A DNA stretch of 64,000 bases from positions 1 to 64,000 of the forward strand of contig CAZUJF010000007.1 in the NCBI GenBank assembly GCA_964619955.1, in the 5' to 3' direction. Positions 42,986 through 51,791 of the stretch are shown here, in pieces. The notes beneath the pieces were generated by a model. That model worked only from the letters and a program-made list of their open reading frames with translations. It had not been told where the DNA came from and made no database searches. Source of the stretch: JACQFK01 sp964619955 (GTDB taxonomy: Bacteria > Planctomycetota > MHYJ01 > JACPRB01). Position 1 is the stretch's first letter; each line of letters starts with the position of its first letter. The translations under genes were made by a program, and so were the position numbers.

Positions 42986-45355
42986 ATGGGCCGGGAAATC
43001 GTCTACTGCTCCGAGTGCAAGACCGTCCTCCGGGGGGCCGACTTCGAGAAGGGCCGGGGCTTCCACGTCGGCGCCGGGGTGCTCTGCAAGGACTGCGCGC
43101 GGACGCGCTACTCGGAGCAGGAACTCCGGGCGATGAAGGACCAGGAGCAGGCCCCCGCGGCGCCGGCCGCAGCCCCTCCCCCGCCCGTCCCCTCCTCGAC
43201 GGCCCGCATCGCCTTCGCCCGCCCGGCCCCCTCGGGCCCCGGACCCGGCCTCTGGCTGGGCATCGGCGGCGGCGTCCTCCTGCTCGTCGTCGCGGTCCTG
43301 CTCGCCGGCGGACGCCGGCGTCCGGAGCCGCGGCCGCTCGTGTCGGCCCCCGCCGCTCCGGTCGCGGCGCCGGCGCCCGTTCCGTTCTCCGAATCCGAAG
43401 CCGAGGGGCTTCTGCGCGAGTCGGCCGGCGTCTCCCCGGAGCTCCGCCGGAAGATCCTCGAACGCATCGTGCGCGATCATCCGGACAGCCGCGCCGCCGC
43501 GGTGGCGAAGCGGGACCTCGACGCCGCGCTCCGCGGGACGGCCCCGGATCCCGTCCCGCCCCCTCCCGCGCCCGAGGCTCCGAAGCCGGTCCCTTCGAGC
43601 CCGGCTCCGCTTCCAGCCGCGGCCCCGGCTCCGAAACCGACCCCGCCTCCCGCTCCGGCCCCCGAGGCGCCGAAACCCGGGGCTGCGCTCGCGGCCGCCC
43701 GGCGCTTCGACGAGGCGATCGCGGCAGGGGCCGAGGCTGAAGAGCTGCGGCTCGCCAAGACCGCCTACGAGGCCGCGCTGGCGGCCCTCGCGAAGCTTCC
43801 GGCCGGTCCGCTGAAGACCCCTTCCCACGAGGGGCGCCTGCGCAAGGCCGGTCCCGGCGGGCTCGACTTCGAGGACGGCGTCTGGCTGCCCTCGCCCCTG
43901 CTGCCCGCCCTCTTCCTCGAGGAGGTCCTGCGGAAGCAGCGGGCCCCCTCCGACGCCGAGCGGAAGGGATTCGAGGTGCTGGCGAGGACGGATGCCGGCG
44001 CGCTGCCCGCGGACGAGCGCGAGGCGCGGGACCTCTGGACGGCGGCCGAGCGGGACTTCCCCTCGATGGAGTCGCGGGGCGCGGCGATCGCGGCGTACTG
44101 GGACCTCGCAGGGCGCCTCAAGGGGACCGAGCTGGCACGGCGGACGAAGGAGCGGATCGAGTCCCGGTCCGCGGCGGGCCGCGAGTACGTGATCGGACTG
44201 GCCGACCTGGCGGGCCGCGGCGCCTTCGGGGCGCTGCCCGCCGATGCCAAGGGGGGCCCGGGCGCACCCTACTGGATCTGCGGGCGGGAGGGCGACCCCG
44301 AGACCTGGCTGGAGTTCTCCTACTGGGCGCTCGCCGACACGACGTACCGGGCCTGGGTCTTCGCGGGGGGCTGCTGCGCCGAGACCTTCACCTGGACGCT
44401 CTCGGGGACGGATCTGCCCGAGGGGCCCTGGAAACACGGCCTGACGTTCCTCTCCCGGGGACACGGCGGCAAGGAGCACCCGGGGGCCACCCGCTGGGAA
44501 TGGCTGCCGCTGACGCTCCCGAAGGGCGGGCCGGCGGGACTGAAGCGGGTGCGCTTCGCGCCCGCCGCGAAGGGGGCGGCGGTCGCGATGGTCGTCGTGA
44601 GCGCGTCGCGGGAAGCGGCGCCCCGCAAGCCCGAGGCGGCCGCCCTGGCCAAAGCCGCCGAAGCCTTGCGGCCCTCGGGACCGGCGGAGACGTTCAGCGG
44701 ACCGCCGCCGGACTGGCGTTCCTTCAACGCCGATCGCGAGGGCGCGGGCTACGGGTACCGCCCCTCCGCCGAGGCGGGCGGACGGGCCGGCGAGGCGGGC
44801 GGCCGCTTCTCGCGCTCGCCGCTGTCCTCCTACTACGCCGACATCGCGCTCGCCGCCAAGGGGGACGCCGCCAGGCCGCTCACGATCACGGGCCGCCTCG
44901 ACATCGCCGGGGCGAAGGATCCCGACTGCGAGATCCGCCTGGGTTTTCTCAACCGCGCGGCCTGCGAGAACCCCAAAGCGGACCACGTCCCCTTCATCGG
45001 CGTCTCGATCAGCGAGCCCAACTCGCCCAGGGGCTTCCGCGTCTCCCCGGTCGTCTGCTTCGGGGCGCAGCAGGGAGGAAGCGTCTGGGCCGCCACGCCG
45101 ATCGACCTGCCCGCGAACGGCGACTACCGCTTCACGTTCTGCTGGACCCCGTCCGGAAACGGCGGGACCGCAGAGCTGAAGATCCTCGGAAAGGACGCCC
45201 GCGAGATCGGCTCCCGGAAGCTCACGGCCGGCGGCGCGCCCAAGGTCCCGCTCGACGCCTTCGGCTTCCACAGCCCCGTGATGTCCCAGCCGCAGGCGGC
45301 GTCGCACATCGACATCTTCGCGGACGACCTGGACTACAGCGGGCGGACGAAGTAG
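42986..45355 (+). CDS. Zinc-ribbon, single-TM protein with large extracytoplasmic part
   Basis: 789 aa. The N-terminus carries two CxxC pairs, C8/C11 and C34/C37 with H27 between. A 45-residue Pro/Ala linker leads to one membrane helix (about 84-105, GLWLGIGGGVLLLVVAVLLA). Residues 130-290 are Pro/Ala-rich with tetratricopeptide-like helices (LRRKILERIVRDHPDSRAAAV). Residues 390-789 are two beta-rich modules, the first resembling a carbohydrate-binding-like fold (PETWLEFSYWALADTTYRAW). Similar zinc-ribbon/TM proteins are common in Planctomycetes and unstudied. It precedes the ECF sigma gene by 62 bp and may belong to that signalling locus. Confidence 0.75.
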   Translation: MGREIVYCSECKTVLRGADFEKGRGFHVGAGVLCKDCARTRYSEQELRAMKDQEQAPAAPAAAPPPPVPSSTARIAFARPAPSGPGPGLWLGIGGGVLLLVVAVLLAGGRRRPEPRPLVSAPAAPVAAPAPVPFSESEAEGLLRESAGVSPELRRKILERIVRDHPDSRAAAVAKRDLDAALRGTAPDPVPPPPAPEAPKPVPSSPAPLPAAAPAPKPTPPPAPAPEAPKPGAALAAARRFDEAIAAGAEAEELRLAKTAYEAALAALAKLPAGPLKTPSHEGRLRKAGPGGLDFEDGVWLPSPLLPALFLEEVLRKQRAPSDAERKGFEVLARTDAGALPADEREARDLWTAAERDFPSMESRGAAIAAYWDLAGRLKGTELARRTKERIESRSAAGREYVIGLADLAGRGAFGALPADAKGGPGAPYWICGREGDPETWLEFSYWALADTTYRAWVFAGGCCAETFTWTLSGTDLPEGPWKHGLTFLSRGHGGKEHPGATRWEWLPLTLPKGGPAGLKRVRFAPAAKGAAVAMVVVSASREAAPRKPEAAALAKAAEALRPSGPAETFSGPPPDWRSFNADREGAGYGYRPSAEAGGRAGEAGGRFSRSPLSSYYADIALAAKGDAARPLTITGRLDIAGAKDPDCEIRLGFLNRAACENPKADHVPFIGVSISEPNSPRGFRVSPVVCFGAQQGGSVWAATPIDLPANGDYRFTFCWTPSGNGGTAELKILGKDAREIGSRKLTAGGAPKVPLDAFGFHSPVMSQPQAASHIDIFADDLDYSGRTK

Positions 45356-45417
45356 CGGCCGCGCCGGCATGGCGCATTTCCCGTTACGAATCAGCGTCGG
45401 GACCGGAAGGTGGGGTG

Positions 45418-45957
45418 ATGGAAGATCTGGAGACCCTGGCCCTGCGAAGCCGGGAGGGCGACCGCGAAGCCTTCGCGGAACTCGTCCGGCGCCTGCACGG
45501 CACCGTGCGGGGCATGGCCGCCGTGATGGGCACGGCGGGCGACTGGATCGACGACGTCGCCCAGGAGGTCTTCCTCGAAGTCTACCGGGCGCTGCCCCGC
45601 TACGACGCGGCGCGGCCCTTCCTGCCCTGGGTACGGGGCTTCGCGCGGAACGTGATCCGCCGCCTCGGGGAGCGCGCGGGCCGGGACGCGCGGCTGCGCT
45701 CGGACGCGGTGAGCGCGTGGCTGCGGACGCGGCAGGTGGAGGAGGAGCGCGAGGAGGCGGGGCCCGTGGAGGCGCTGCGGCGCTGCCTGGACCGGCTCCC
45801 CGAGCCGGTGCGGCGCCTGGTCACGCGGCGCTACGCGGAGGAGAAGAGCTCGGCGGACATCGCCGCGGAACTGGGGCGGAGCGCGGACGCGGTGCGCATG
45901 TCGCTGATGCGCGTGCGGGACGCCCTGCTCGCCTGCATGTCGGGGTCGCGCGCATGA
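45418..45957 (+). CDS. ECF-type RNA polymerase sigma factor
   Basis: 179 aa. Region 2 reads FAELVRRLHGTVRGMAAVMG ... WIDDVAQEVFLEVYRALPRYD and WVRGFARNVIRRL; region 4 reads LDRLPEPVRRLVTRRYAEEK then SADIAAELGRSADAVRMSLMRVRDAL. The start ATG 45418 follows GGAAGGTGGGG. It overlaps the FecR-domain gene by 4 bp (ATGA), the usual arrangement of a PVC ECF sigma with its membrane anti-sigma. Targets are unknown, possibly its own operon. Confidence 0.92.
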   Translation: MEDLETLALRSREGDREAFAELVRRLHGTVRGMAAVMGTAGDWIDDVAQEVFLEVYRALPRYDAARPFLPWVRGFARNVIRRLGERAGRDARLRSDAVSAWLRTRQVEEEREEAGPVEALRRCLDRLPEPVRRLVTRRYAEEKSSADIAAELGRSADAVRMSLMRVRDALLACMSGSRA

Positions 45958-47492
45958 GCGGACGCACGGCGGACGAGCTCCTGGCGGCGTACCTCGAGGG
46001 CACGCTCGATGCGGCGGGCGAGCGCGAGCTGCTGGCGCTCCTCCAAGCGGACCCGGCGCTGGCGCAACGGCTGCGCGAACATCTGGCGCTGGAGGCCGGC
46101 CTGAAAGGCGCGCTCGACCCCTGGGCCTCGAGCGAGGCGACGGTCCGCGCGGTGCTCGAGCGCCTGAAGGGCGCGGGGTCCGAGACGGCGTTCGCGCGGC
46201 GCGTGGTGTCGCGGCTCGGCGCGAAACGGCGGGAGCGGCCGGGACCGCGTCCCGCCCTCTGGCTCGGAGTCGCGGCGGCGGCGGCGCTCGTCTTCGGAGC
46301 CGTGATGCTCAGCTCGCTTCCCTCGAAGAAAGCTCCGACCGAGCCGCGTCTCGTGCGCACGCCGGAACCCGCTCCGCAGCCCGAGCCGCCCGTCCGCCCG
46401 GAGCTGCCGGAGCGGGAGCCGCTGCGGCCGTTGCCGGTCCCGGAGCCCCGTCCGCTGCCGCGTCCCGAGGCCCCGGCGCCGCGGCCTGTGGTTCCCGTCC
46501 CGCCCCGGACGGCGGAGGTCCCGGTCCCGCCGAAACCCCCCGCCACGGTGACGGAGGCGCCGAAGCCGCCGGCGGCGCTGGCGGGCGGAAAGCCGGTGCC
46601 GGAGGGGGGCTCGCTGGAGACGGGGGCGACGGAGCGGGTGCTGCTGGTGTTCCCGGACGGGACGACGGCGGAACTGAGGGGCAAAGCCGGTCTGGCGGAG
46701 ATCCGCTTTGCGGCGACGGGCCCGGAATTCCGGCTCCAGCACGGCGCCGTCTGGGTGGCGGCGGCGAAGCAGGCGGAGGGCCGCCGGGCGCGCTTCACGG
46801 CGCCGCACGCAGAGGCGCGGGTCCTGGGCACGCTGCTGCGGCTCTCGACCGCTTCGGAAGGAAGCCGCCTGGAGGTCTATGAGGGCCGGGTGGACTTCGC
46901 CGGAACGACCGTGAAGGAGCACGAGACGGCGCTCGCGGCGCCGGGACGGGCGATCGAGGTCGGGCCGCTGCCGGCGCCGAAAGGGACGGCGCTGGCGGCC
47001 TACTGGCTGGCGGCCCCCGGATCGGCGGCGGCCGTGGACGAGCGGCTGCGGCAGCTGCGGCTGCCGACGGGCACGCGGATCGAGTCGACGTCCTCCTGGA
47101 ACCTGGTGGAAGGCACCTTCCTGGCGGGCGGCGAGCTGCGCTGGGAGGGCGAGGGCAAGGGGGAGCTGCGATTCCGGCTGACCGAGCACACGACGCCGGG
47201 CCCCGACAACGTGCTGGAGCTGGTGTTGCGGGACGGGGAGGAGCTGGAACTGAGGGTGCAGCCCGGCAACCGGCGTCTGCAGTCGGCCCAGGTCCGGGAG
47301 AAGCGGGGCATCCCGTTCGAGCTGGAGCTCTCGGAGACGCGGGTGCGGCTCCTCGTGGGGGGGCGGCCGTTCTACGAGGGCGCCCACGGGATCGGCGGCT
47401 TCGGCATCCTCCACCCCGCGTGGACCGCCGAGGGCGGGGCCGCCGGCCGGATCCATTCGCCCGTCGTGCGCTTCGCCCCGAAGCCGCGCTGA
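45954..47492 (+). CDS. FecR-domain membrane protein, probable anti-sigma factor
   Basis: 512 aa. N-terminal 90 residues are a helical anti-sigma-like domain (LLAAYLEGTLDAAGERELLALL); the zinc-finger Cys/His of zf-HC2 are absent. One membrane helix (about 101-122) is followed by a 100-residue linker made almost wholly of Pro, Arg, Glu and Val, then a FecR domain (SLETGATERVLLVFPDGTTAELRG ... RFTAPHAEARVLGTLLRL ... LEVYEGRVDF). The C-terminal 130 residues are a jelly-roll-like module. The Pro-rich linker suits spanning the periplasm or cell wall. It presumably holds the coupled ECF sigma at the membrane until an outside signal arrives. Confidence 0.88.
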   Translation: MSGRTADELLAAYLEGTLDAAGERELLALLQADPALAQRLREHLALEAGLKGALDPWASSEATVRAVLERLKGAGSETAFARRVVSRLGAKRRERPGPRPALWLGVAAAAALVFGAVMLSSLPSKKAPTEPRLVRTPEPAPQPEPPVRPELPEREPLRPLPVPEPRPLPRPEAPAPRPVVPVPPRTAEVPVPPKPPATVTEAPKPPAALAGGKPVPEGGSLETGATERVLLVFPDGTTAELRGKAGLAEIRFAATGPEFRLQHGAVWVAAAKQAEGRRARFTAPHAEARVLGTLLRLSTASEGSRLEVYEGRVDFAGTTVKEHETALAAPGRAIEVGPLPAPKGTALAAYWLAAPGSAAAVDERLRQLRLPTGTRIESTSSWNLVEGTFLAGGELRWEGEGKGELRFRLTEHTTPGPDNVLELVLRDGEELELRVQPGNRRLQSAQVREKRGIPFELELSETRVRLLVGGRPFYEGAHGIGGFGILHPAWTAEGGAAGRIHSPVVRFAPKPR

Positions 47493-47510
47493 TCCGGCGC
47501 CCGCCCGTGC

Positions 47511-47516
47511 TACACT
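47511..47516 (+). promoter_or_regulatory. Extended -10-like TGC-TACACT, near-leaderless start
   Basis: TACACT ends 9 nt before ATG 47526. It marks a separate transcription unit for the DUF2157 and GDYXXLXY pair after the FecR gene. Confidence 0.4.
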
Positions 47517-47525
47517 GAAAGCCGC

Positions 47526-48785
47526 ATGTTTCACAAGCGACTCGACGGCCTGCTCCAGGCGGCCCTCGAGCGGCGCCTGATCACGCCGGAAATCGCCGAC
47601 GCGCTGCGGACGCTCGCGCGGTCGCAGGTGAAGGAGGCGGGCGCGCTGACGCTGGCCTCCGTCCTGGGGTGGCTGGGCGGCCTCGCCGTCGCGCTCGGCG
47701 TCATCCTCCTGATCGGTTCCAACTGGGACGGGATCCCCGACCTCGTCAAGATCGCCGGCTTTCTGGTTCTGCTGGGCGGGTCCCATGCGGCCGGCTTCTG
47801 GATCACCCGGGCCGGCCTGCCGTACGAGCGGACGGCGGCGGCCTGCCACTTCATCGGGGGCGGGCTCTTCCTGGGCGGGGTCGGCCTGATCGCGCAGATC
47901 TACAATCTGAGCGGACGGCCGCCCAACGGCATCCTGCTCTGGCTCGTCTCGCTGATCCCTCTCGTCATCCTGCTCCGCTCGGCTTCGCTCGGCCTGATGG
48001 CGCTCTTCGCTTTCATCCTCTGGCTCCACATGGAAGCCGCGTTTCCCGGCTCCCCCCTCCGGATGGAGGACTCCTTCGCGCTGCATCTCATGCTCGAACT
48101 GGGCCTGGGCGTCGCGCTGCTGGGGTTCTCGGGCGCGGTGAAGCGCTGGGACCCGGCCCTCGCCGGGGTCTTCCGGGGGGTCGGCGCGCTGCTGCTCTTC
48201 TATTCGCTGTACGCGCTGGGCTTCTACCGCTACTTCAGCGGCTCCCACGGGTGGTACGGACGAAGCCGCGACGGATCGGGGCTCCTGCCGTGGGGCGTGC
48301 TGGCGCTCGGCGCCGTCGGGATCGCGGTGGGCGGACGGCAGCTCGCGCCCGAATCGGTCTGGCTCCGCAACCGGCTCTGGGTGCTGCTCGGCGCCGCCTT
48401 GGCCGTGGGCGCCGTCGTCGTGGGGGTGGAGATCGGATCGGTTTCGGAGGGGGCCCGGATCGAGCAATCCGATTTCGGCGGGTGGCAGCGCTATACGCTC
48501 GCCGGCTGGATCCTGACGATCCTCGCGTGGGCCCTCTGGTTTCTCCTGGCCCTCTGGTCCATCGCCTGGGGCGCGAAGTCCGACCGGAAGGGCTTCGTCA
48601 ATCTGGGCGTCCTGGCGGTGGGCGCCGGGATCATCACGCGCTTCTTCGACCTGATCGGATCCCTGGCCGAGACGGGGACGCTCTTCCTGCTGGGCGGCGT
48701 CGTGCTGCTCGGCACGGCGTTCGGGATGGAGAAATGGCGGCGGCGGCTCGTGAAACAGATGCAGGCCGGAAAGGCGGAGGTCTGA
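47526..48785 (+). CDS. DUF2157 multi-pass membrane protein
   Basis: 419 aa. A short cytoplasmic helical start (LLQAALERRLITPEIADALR) is followed by about ten membrane helices, beginning VLGWLGGLAVALGVILLIGSNWDGIPD, the GxNW-type signature of DUF2157. Stop and next start overlap (TGATG). DUF2157 and GDYXXLXY proteins are usually neighbours in other bacteria and their joint function is unknown. Confidence 0.88.
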   Translation: MFHKRLDGLLQAALERRLITPEIADALRTLARSQVKEAGALTLASVLGWLGGLAVALGVILLIGSNWDGIPDLVKIAGFLVLLGGSHAAGFWITRAGLPYERTAAACHFIGGGLFLGGVGLIAQIYNLSGRPPNGILLWLVSLIPLVILLRSASLGLMALFAFILWLHMEAAFPGSPLRMEDSFALHLMLELGLGVALLGFSGAVKRWDPALAGVFRGVGALLLFYSLYALGFYRYFSGSHGWYGRSRDGSGLLPWGVLALGAVGIAVGGRQLAPESVWLRNRLWVLLGAALAVGAVVVGVEIGSVSEGARIEQSDFGGWQRYTLAGWILTILAWALWFLLALWSIAWGAKSDRKGFVNLGVLAVGAGIITRFFDLIGSLAETGTLFLLGGVVLLGTAFGMEKWRRRLVKQMQAGKAEV

Positions 48786-49288
48786 TGCCGTTGAAGCTGG
48801 CGATGGCCTGGGTCGGCCTCCAAGTCCTCTTCTTCGCCGGGTGGGCGGGGCTCGAGGAGCGGCGCCACCACAGCGGCGACTCGATCCTCGTCCGCACGCT
48901 GCCGGTCGACCCGCGCGATCTTCTGAGCGGCCAGTACATGACCCTGTCCTACGACTTCACCCGCAGAGCGACCCTGCGCGACGCCGGCCGCGATCCCCAG
49001 GAGGGCGAGGACGTCTGGGTCGTGCTCCGTCCCGACGGCCCCTACCACACGCTCGACCACGCCTCTCTCCGGCGGCCCGCGGACCTCCGCAGCGGCCAGG
49101 TGGCGCTGCTCGGCCGGAGCCAGGGATGGCGGACGGTCTTCGGCGTCGAGAAATATTTCGTGCCCGAAGGGACGGAGACGCCCGCGCCCAAGGACACGAC
49201 GGTGCGCCTGCGGGTGGGGAAGGACGGGATCGCCCGCATCGAGCAGGTCCTCGTGTTCGGCAAGCCCTGGCCTTCGCGCGCCCCGTGA
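48785..49288 (+). CDS. GDYXXLXY-family membrane-anchored protein
   Basis: 167 aa. One N-terminal membrane helix (KLAMAWVGLQVLFFAGWAG), then a periplasmic beta-rich domain with the family signature as LLSGQYMTLSYDF; the canonical Asp is Gln here. KYFVPEGTET also matches the family. It starts one base inside the DUF2157 stop codon (TGATG), so the two are made together and probably form a complex. Confidence 0.88.
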   Translation: MPLKLAMAWVGLQVLFFAGWAGLEERRHHSGDSILVRTLPVDPRDLLSGQYMTLSYDFTRRATLRDAGRDPQEGEDVWVVLRPDGPYHTLDHASLRRPADLRSGQVALLGRSQGWRTVFGVEKYFVPEGTETPAPKDTTVRLRVGKDGIARIEQVLVFGKPWPSRAP

Positions 49289-49318
49289 TACGATGGGACA
49301 AGTTCGGAGACGACCCGC

Positions 49319-50623
49319 ATGATCCTGACCCTCGCGTTCCTCCTCGCCCAGCAGGCGCCCTACGACGTCTTCCCGCCCGCCGACCCGCCCTATTACCGCG
49401 CGCGCTATGAGGCGTCGAGCGAGGCCGGCGCGCTCAGCTTCGGGGCGAACTACACGATCTGGATCCCGCCGGGTCTGAAGACTCTGCGCGGCGTCGTCGT
49501 CCACCAGCACGGCTGCGGCGAGGGCTCGTGCAAGTCCGGCCTCAGCGGCGCCTACGACCTGCACTGGCAGGCGCTGGCCCGGAAGCACGGCTGCGCCCTC
49601 CTCTCCCCCGCCTACGAGCAGCCGGAGAAGGCGGACTGCCAGAAGTGGTGCGATCCCCGCCAGGGATCCGACGCCGCGTTTCAGAAGGCGCTCGCCGACC
49701 TGGGCGCCAAGTCGGGACACCCGGAACTCGCGACCGTGCCCTGGGCCCTCTGGGGCCACAGCGGCGGCGGGCACTGGGCGGGCGGGATGGCGCTGTTGCA
49801 TCCGGACCGGGTCGCCGCCGCCTGGCTGCGCTCCGGGGTGCCTCCCCTCAAGGGCGGCAAGGCCTACGCCGTCTCCGAGGCCGCGCTCCGGGTCCCGCTG
49901 ATGTGCAACCTCGGCACGAAGGAGGGCGTCACGGTGAAGGACGGCCGCTTCGCCGGCGTCTGGCCGGGCAACGAGGCCTTCTTCACGGAACTGCGCTCGA
50001 AAGGCGCCCTGGTCGGCGTCTCGATCGACCCCCTCAGCAGTCACGACTGCGGCAACCAGCGCTACCTCGCCGTCCCCTGGCTCGACGCCTGTCTCTCGGC
50101 CCGCCTGCCGCAGGCCGCGGGCGAGGCGCTGCGGCCCATGACGGCCGGAGATGCCTGGCTGGCGCTCCCGACCGGGACCGAGGCCTCCCCCGCCGCCTCG
50201 TTCGCCGGGGATCCGCTCAAGGCCGGGTGGCTGCCGAACGAGGCGGTCGCGCGCGCGTGGATGCAGTACGTGAAGGACACGGCCGTGAGCGATCCCACGC
50301 CGCCCCCCGCGCCGACGAACCTGCGCGTGGAGGGGGCCGTGCTGACCTGGGAGGCCGAGGCGGACCTCGAGAGCGGGCTCGCGGCGTTCCTCATCGAGCG
50401 CGACGGCCAGGCGCTGGCGACGCTTCCGGAGAAGGGCCGGAACCCCTTCGGCCGTCCCCTCTTCCAGAACCTCCAGTACAGCGACACGCCCTCGCAGCCG
50501 CTGGTCGCGATGCGCTTCACGGACGCGAAGGCCGAGCCCGGCCAGGCGCACCGCTACCGGGTCATCGCCGTCAACAGCGCCGGCCTGAAGTCGCCGCCCG
50601 CGGAGCCCGTCCAGCCGCGCTGA
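49319..50623 (+). CDS. Secreted alpha/beta hydrolase with Fn3 domain
   Basis: 434 aa. Leader MILTLAFLLAQQ, ATG preceded by GGAG. The hydrolase core has the oxyanion strand VVVHQHGCGEGSCK, the nucleophile elbow ALWGHSGGGHWAGG (Ser near 143) and a late His candidate in LSSHDCGNQRY. Several Cys residues (GCGEGSC, DCQKWC) suggest disulfides. Residues 325-434 are an Fn3 domain (PPPAPTNLRVEGAVLTWEAE). Acts outside the cytoplasm, probably as an esterase; substrate not evident. Confidence 0.8.
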   Translation: MILTLAFLLAQQAPYDVFPPADPPYYRARYEASSEAGALSFGANYTIWIPPGLKTLRGVVVHQHGCGEGSCKSGLSGAYDLHWQALARKHGCALLSPAYEQPEKADCQKWCDPRQGSDAAFQKALADLGAKSGHPELATVPWALWGHSGGGHWAGGMALLHPDRVAAAWLRSGVPPLKGGKAYAVSEAALRVPLMCNLGTKEGVTVKDGRFAGVWPGNEAFFTELRSKGALVGVSIDPLSSHDCGNQRYLAVPWLDACLSARLPQAAGEALRPMTAGDAWLALPTGTEASPAASFAGDPLKAGWLPNEAVARAWMQYVKDTAVSDPTPPPAPTNLRVEGAVLTWEAEADLESGLAAFLIERDGQALATLPEKGRNPFGRPLFQNLQYSDTPSQPLVAMRFTDAKAEPGQAHRYRVIAVNSAGLKSPPAEPVQPR

Positions 50624-50648
50624 GACCGGCACGCGCTGAGACCGGCCC

Positions 50649-50697
50649 TTGCACCCTCCGGGGTTTGCAAGCTATACTGACCTATTAAATGGGTCAG
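50649..50697 (+). promoter_or_regulatory. Promoter with operator across the start codon
   Basis: TTGCAC (50649-50654), 18 bp, TATACT (50673-50678) predict a start near 50685, four bases before ATG 50689. The inverted repeat CTGACC (50677-50682) and GGTCAG (50692-50697) spans the -10 end, the transcription start and the start codon, an arrangement suited to tight autorepression by the winged-helix product. Confidence 0.65.
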
Positions 50698-51435
50698 CTT
50701 CTGGACTTCCTGGTCCCGTCCCGGGCCCGGCGCGCGGTCCTCACCACGCTGCTCGGCCGGCGTCAGGGCCTTTCAGTCCGGGAGCTGGCCCGGGCCGCCC
50801 GCGTCCCCTTCTCGGGCGCGCAGCGGGAACTCGCCGGACTGCGCAAGCTGGGGCTGCTTCAAGTCGAGCCGCGGGGAACCGGATACGCGTGCCGTTGGAA
50901 CGCCTCGGCCCCCGGGGCGGCCCTGCTGGGGAAGCTGCTCTCGGGCCCCTCCGACCCTCCCCTGGGGGTGCTGCTCCGGAACCTCAAGCGCTGGGGAGCC
51001 CCGCTGGTCGACGCGGGGCGGCGGGGGCCTGCCTTGGACCTCGAAGAGACGCTGGTGGCGGCGCTCGGCCCCGCCCGCCGGCGGCCGGAGCTGGCGGTCG
51101 TCTGGCCCCTGCTGCTCGCCCGGCACCGCAACGTCGTGGATCTCCAGCGCCTCGCCGGGCTCGCGCGGCGCTGCGGGAGGAAGCGCGAGCTGGGCTTTCT
51201 CGGCGCCGTCGCCGCCCGGCTCCTCCAGGACTCCACGCTCGCCCGCTGGGCGGAAACGCTCCACGACCGCCGCGTCCGGAAGACGGAGTCCTTCTTCGAT
51301 GAAGCGGAGGGATCCAGACTCGCGAGACTGTCGGCGCTTCGAACCCCCGCTGCGGCCCGGCGCTTCGGCTTCCGCGTGAACCTCCCGATGTCGGCCTTCC
51401 AGTCCGCCTTCCGGAAGTTCGGTGACCGCTCATGA
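50689..51435 (+). CDS. Winged-helix regulator with unrecognised C-terminal domain
   Basis: 248 aa. Residues 5-75 form an ArsR/MarR-like winged helix (VPSRARRAVLTTLLGRRQGL ... VRELARAARVPFSGAQRELAGL), a layout known from regulator halves of wHTH-nucleotidyltransferase proteins, but the GS-x-D nucleotidyltransferase motif is missing. Residues 75-245 are helical and Arg/Leu-rich (RRRPELAVVWPLLLARHRNV). The stop overlaps the start of a small partner (ATGA). A palindrome over its own start codon indicates autoregulation. A toxin-antitoxin-like or accessory regulatory pair is possible; no toxin fold is recognised. Confidence 0.7.
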   Translation: MGQLLDFLVPSRARRAVLTTLLGRRQGLSVRELARAARVPFSGAQRELAGLRKLGLLQVEPRGTGYACRWNASAPGAALLGKLLSGPSDPPLGVLLRNLKRWGAPLVDAGRRGPALDLEETLVAALGPARRRPELAVVWPLLLARHRNVVDLQRLAGLARRCGRKRELGFLGAVAARLLQDSTLARWAETLHDRRVRKTESFFDEAEGSRLARLSALRTPAAARRFGFRVNLPMSAFQSAFRKFGDRS

Positions 51436-51674
51436 AAGCGTACACGAGCGATGAACTCGGGCGCTTCCTGCAGGCGCTCGACGAGCGCGCACCTTTCCGG
51501 CGCGAAACGCTGGTGCGGCGCTTTCTGGCCGAGATGACCCATGTCATCGGACCCCGGCCCCGCCTGGTCCGGAACTTCCTGGCCGCCCTGGAGCTCTTGT
51601 TCGGGAAGCCCGCGGCGGATGCCCTCGAGCCCAGGATCCGCCGGCACCGGCATTGGAGCGACGTGCTTCCGTAA
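51432..51674 (+). CDS. Small basic helical partner protein
   Basis: 80 aa. It starts inside the stop of the winged-helix gene (ATGA), so it is its cotranslated partner. It is helical, positively charged, without signal or membrane segment: YTSDELGRFLQALDERAPF, then RRFLAEMTHVIG, ending RIRRHRHWSDVLP. The family is not recognised. Strict coupling and size ratio resemble two-gene toxin-antitoxin or regulator-cofactor modules, which is inference only. Confidence 0.6.
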   Translation: MKAYTSDELGRFLQALDERAPFRRETLVRRFLAEMTHVIGPRPRLVRNFLAALELLFGKPAADALEPRIRRHRHWSDVLP

Positions 51675-51763
51675 GCAGGCCGGCCCGGGAGCGGGCTTCG
51701 TCCCGGCCGACGAAAACCGTCGACACTTCTCAGACGGCGCGGGCTCCTGCGCCGGGAATACGC

Positions 51764-51779
51764 TGGCACGCGGCTTGCA
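51764..51779 (+). promoter_or_regulatory. Consensus sigma-54 promoter
   Basis: TGGCACG-CGGC-TTGCA matches the sigma-54 consensus TGGCACG-N4-TTGCW at every defined position (GG of -24 at 51765-51766, GC of -12 at 51777-51778). The predicted start near 51790 is two bases before ATG 51792. It requires RpoN and an enhancer-binding activator encoded elsewhere. Confidence 0.8.
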
Positions 51780-51791
51780 ATTCCCTCCCTC

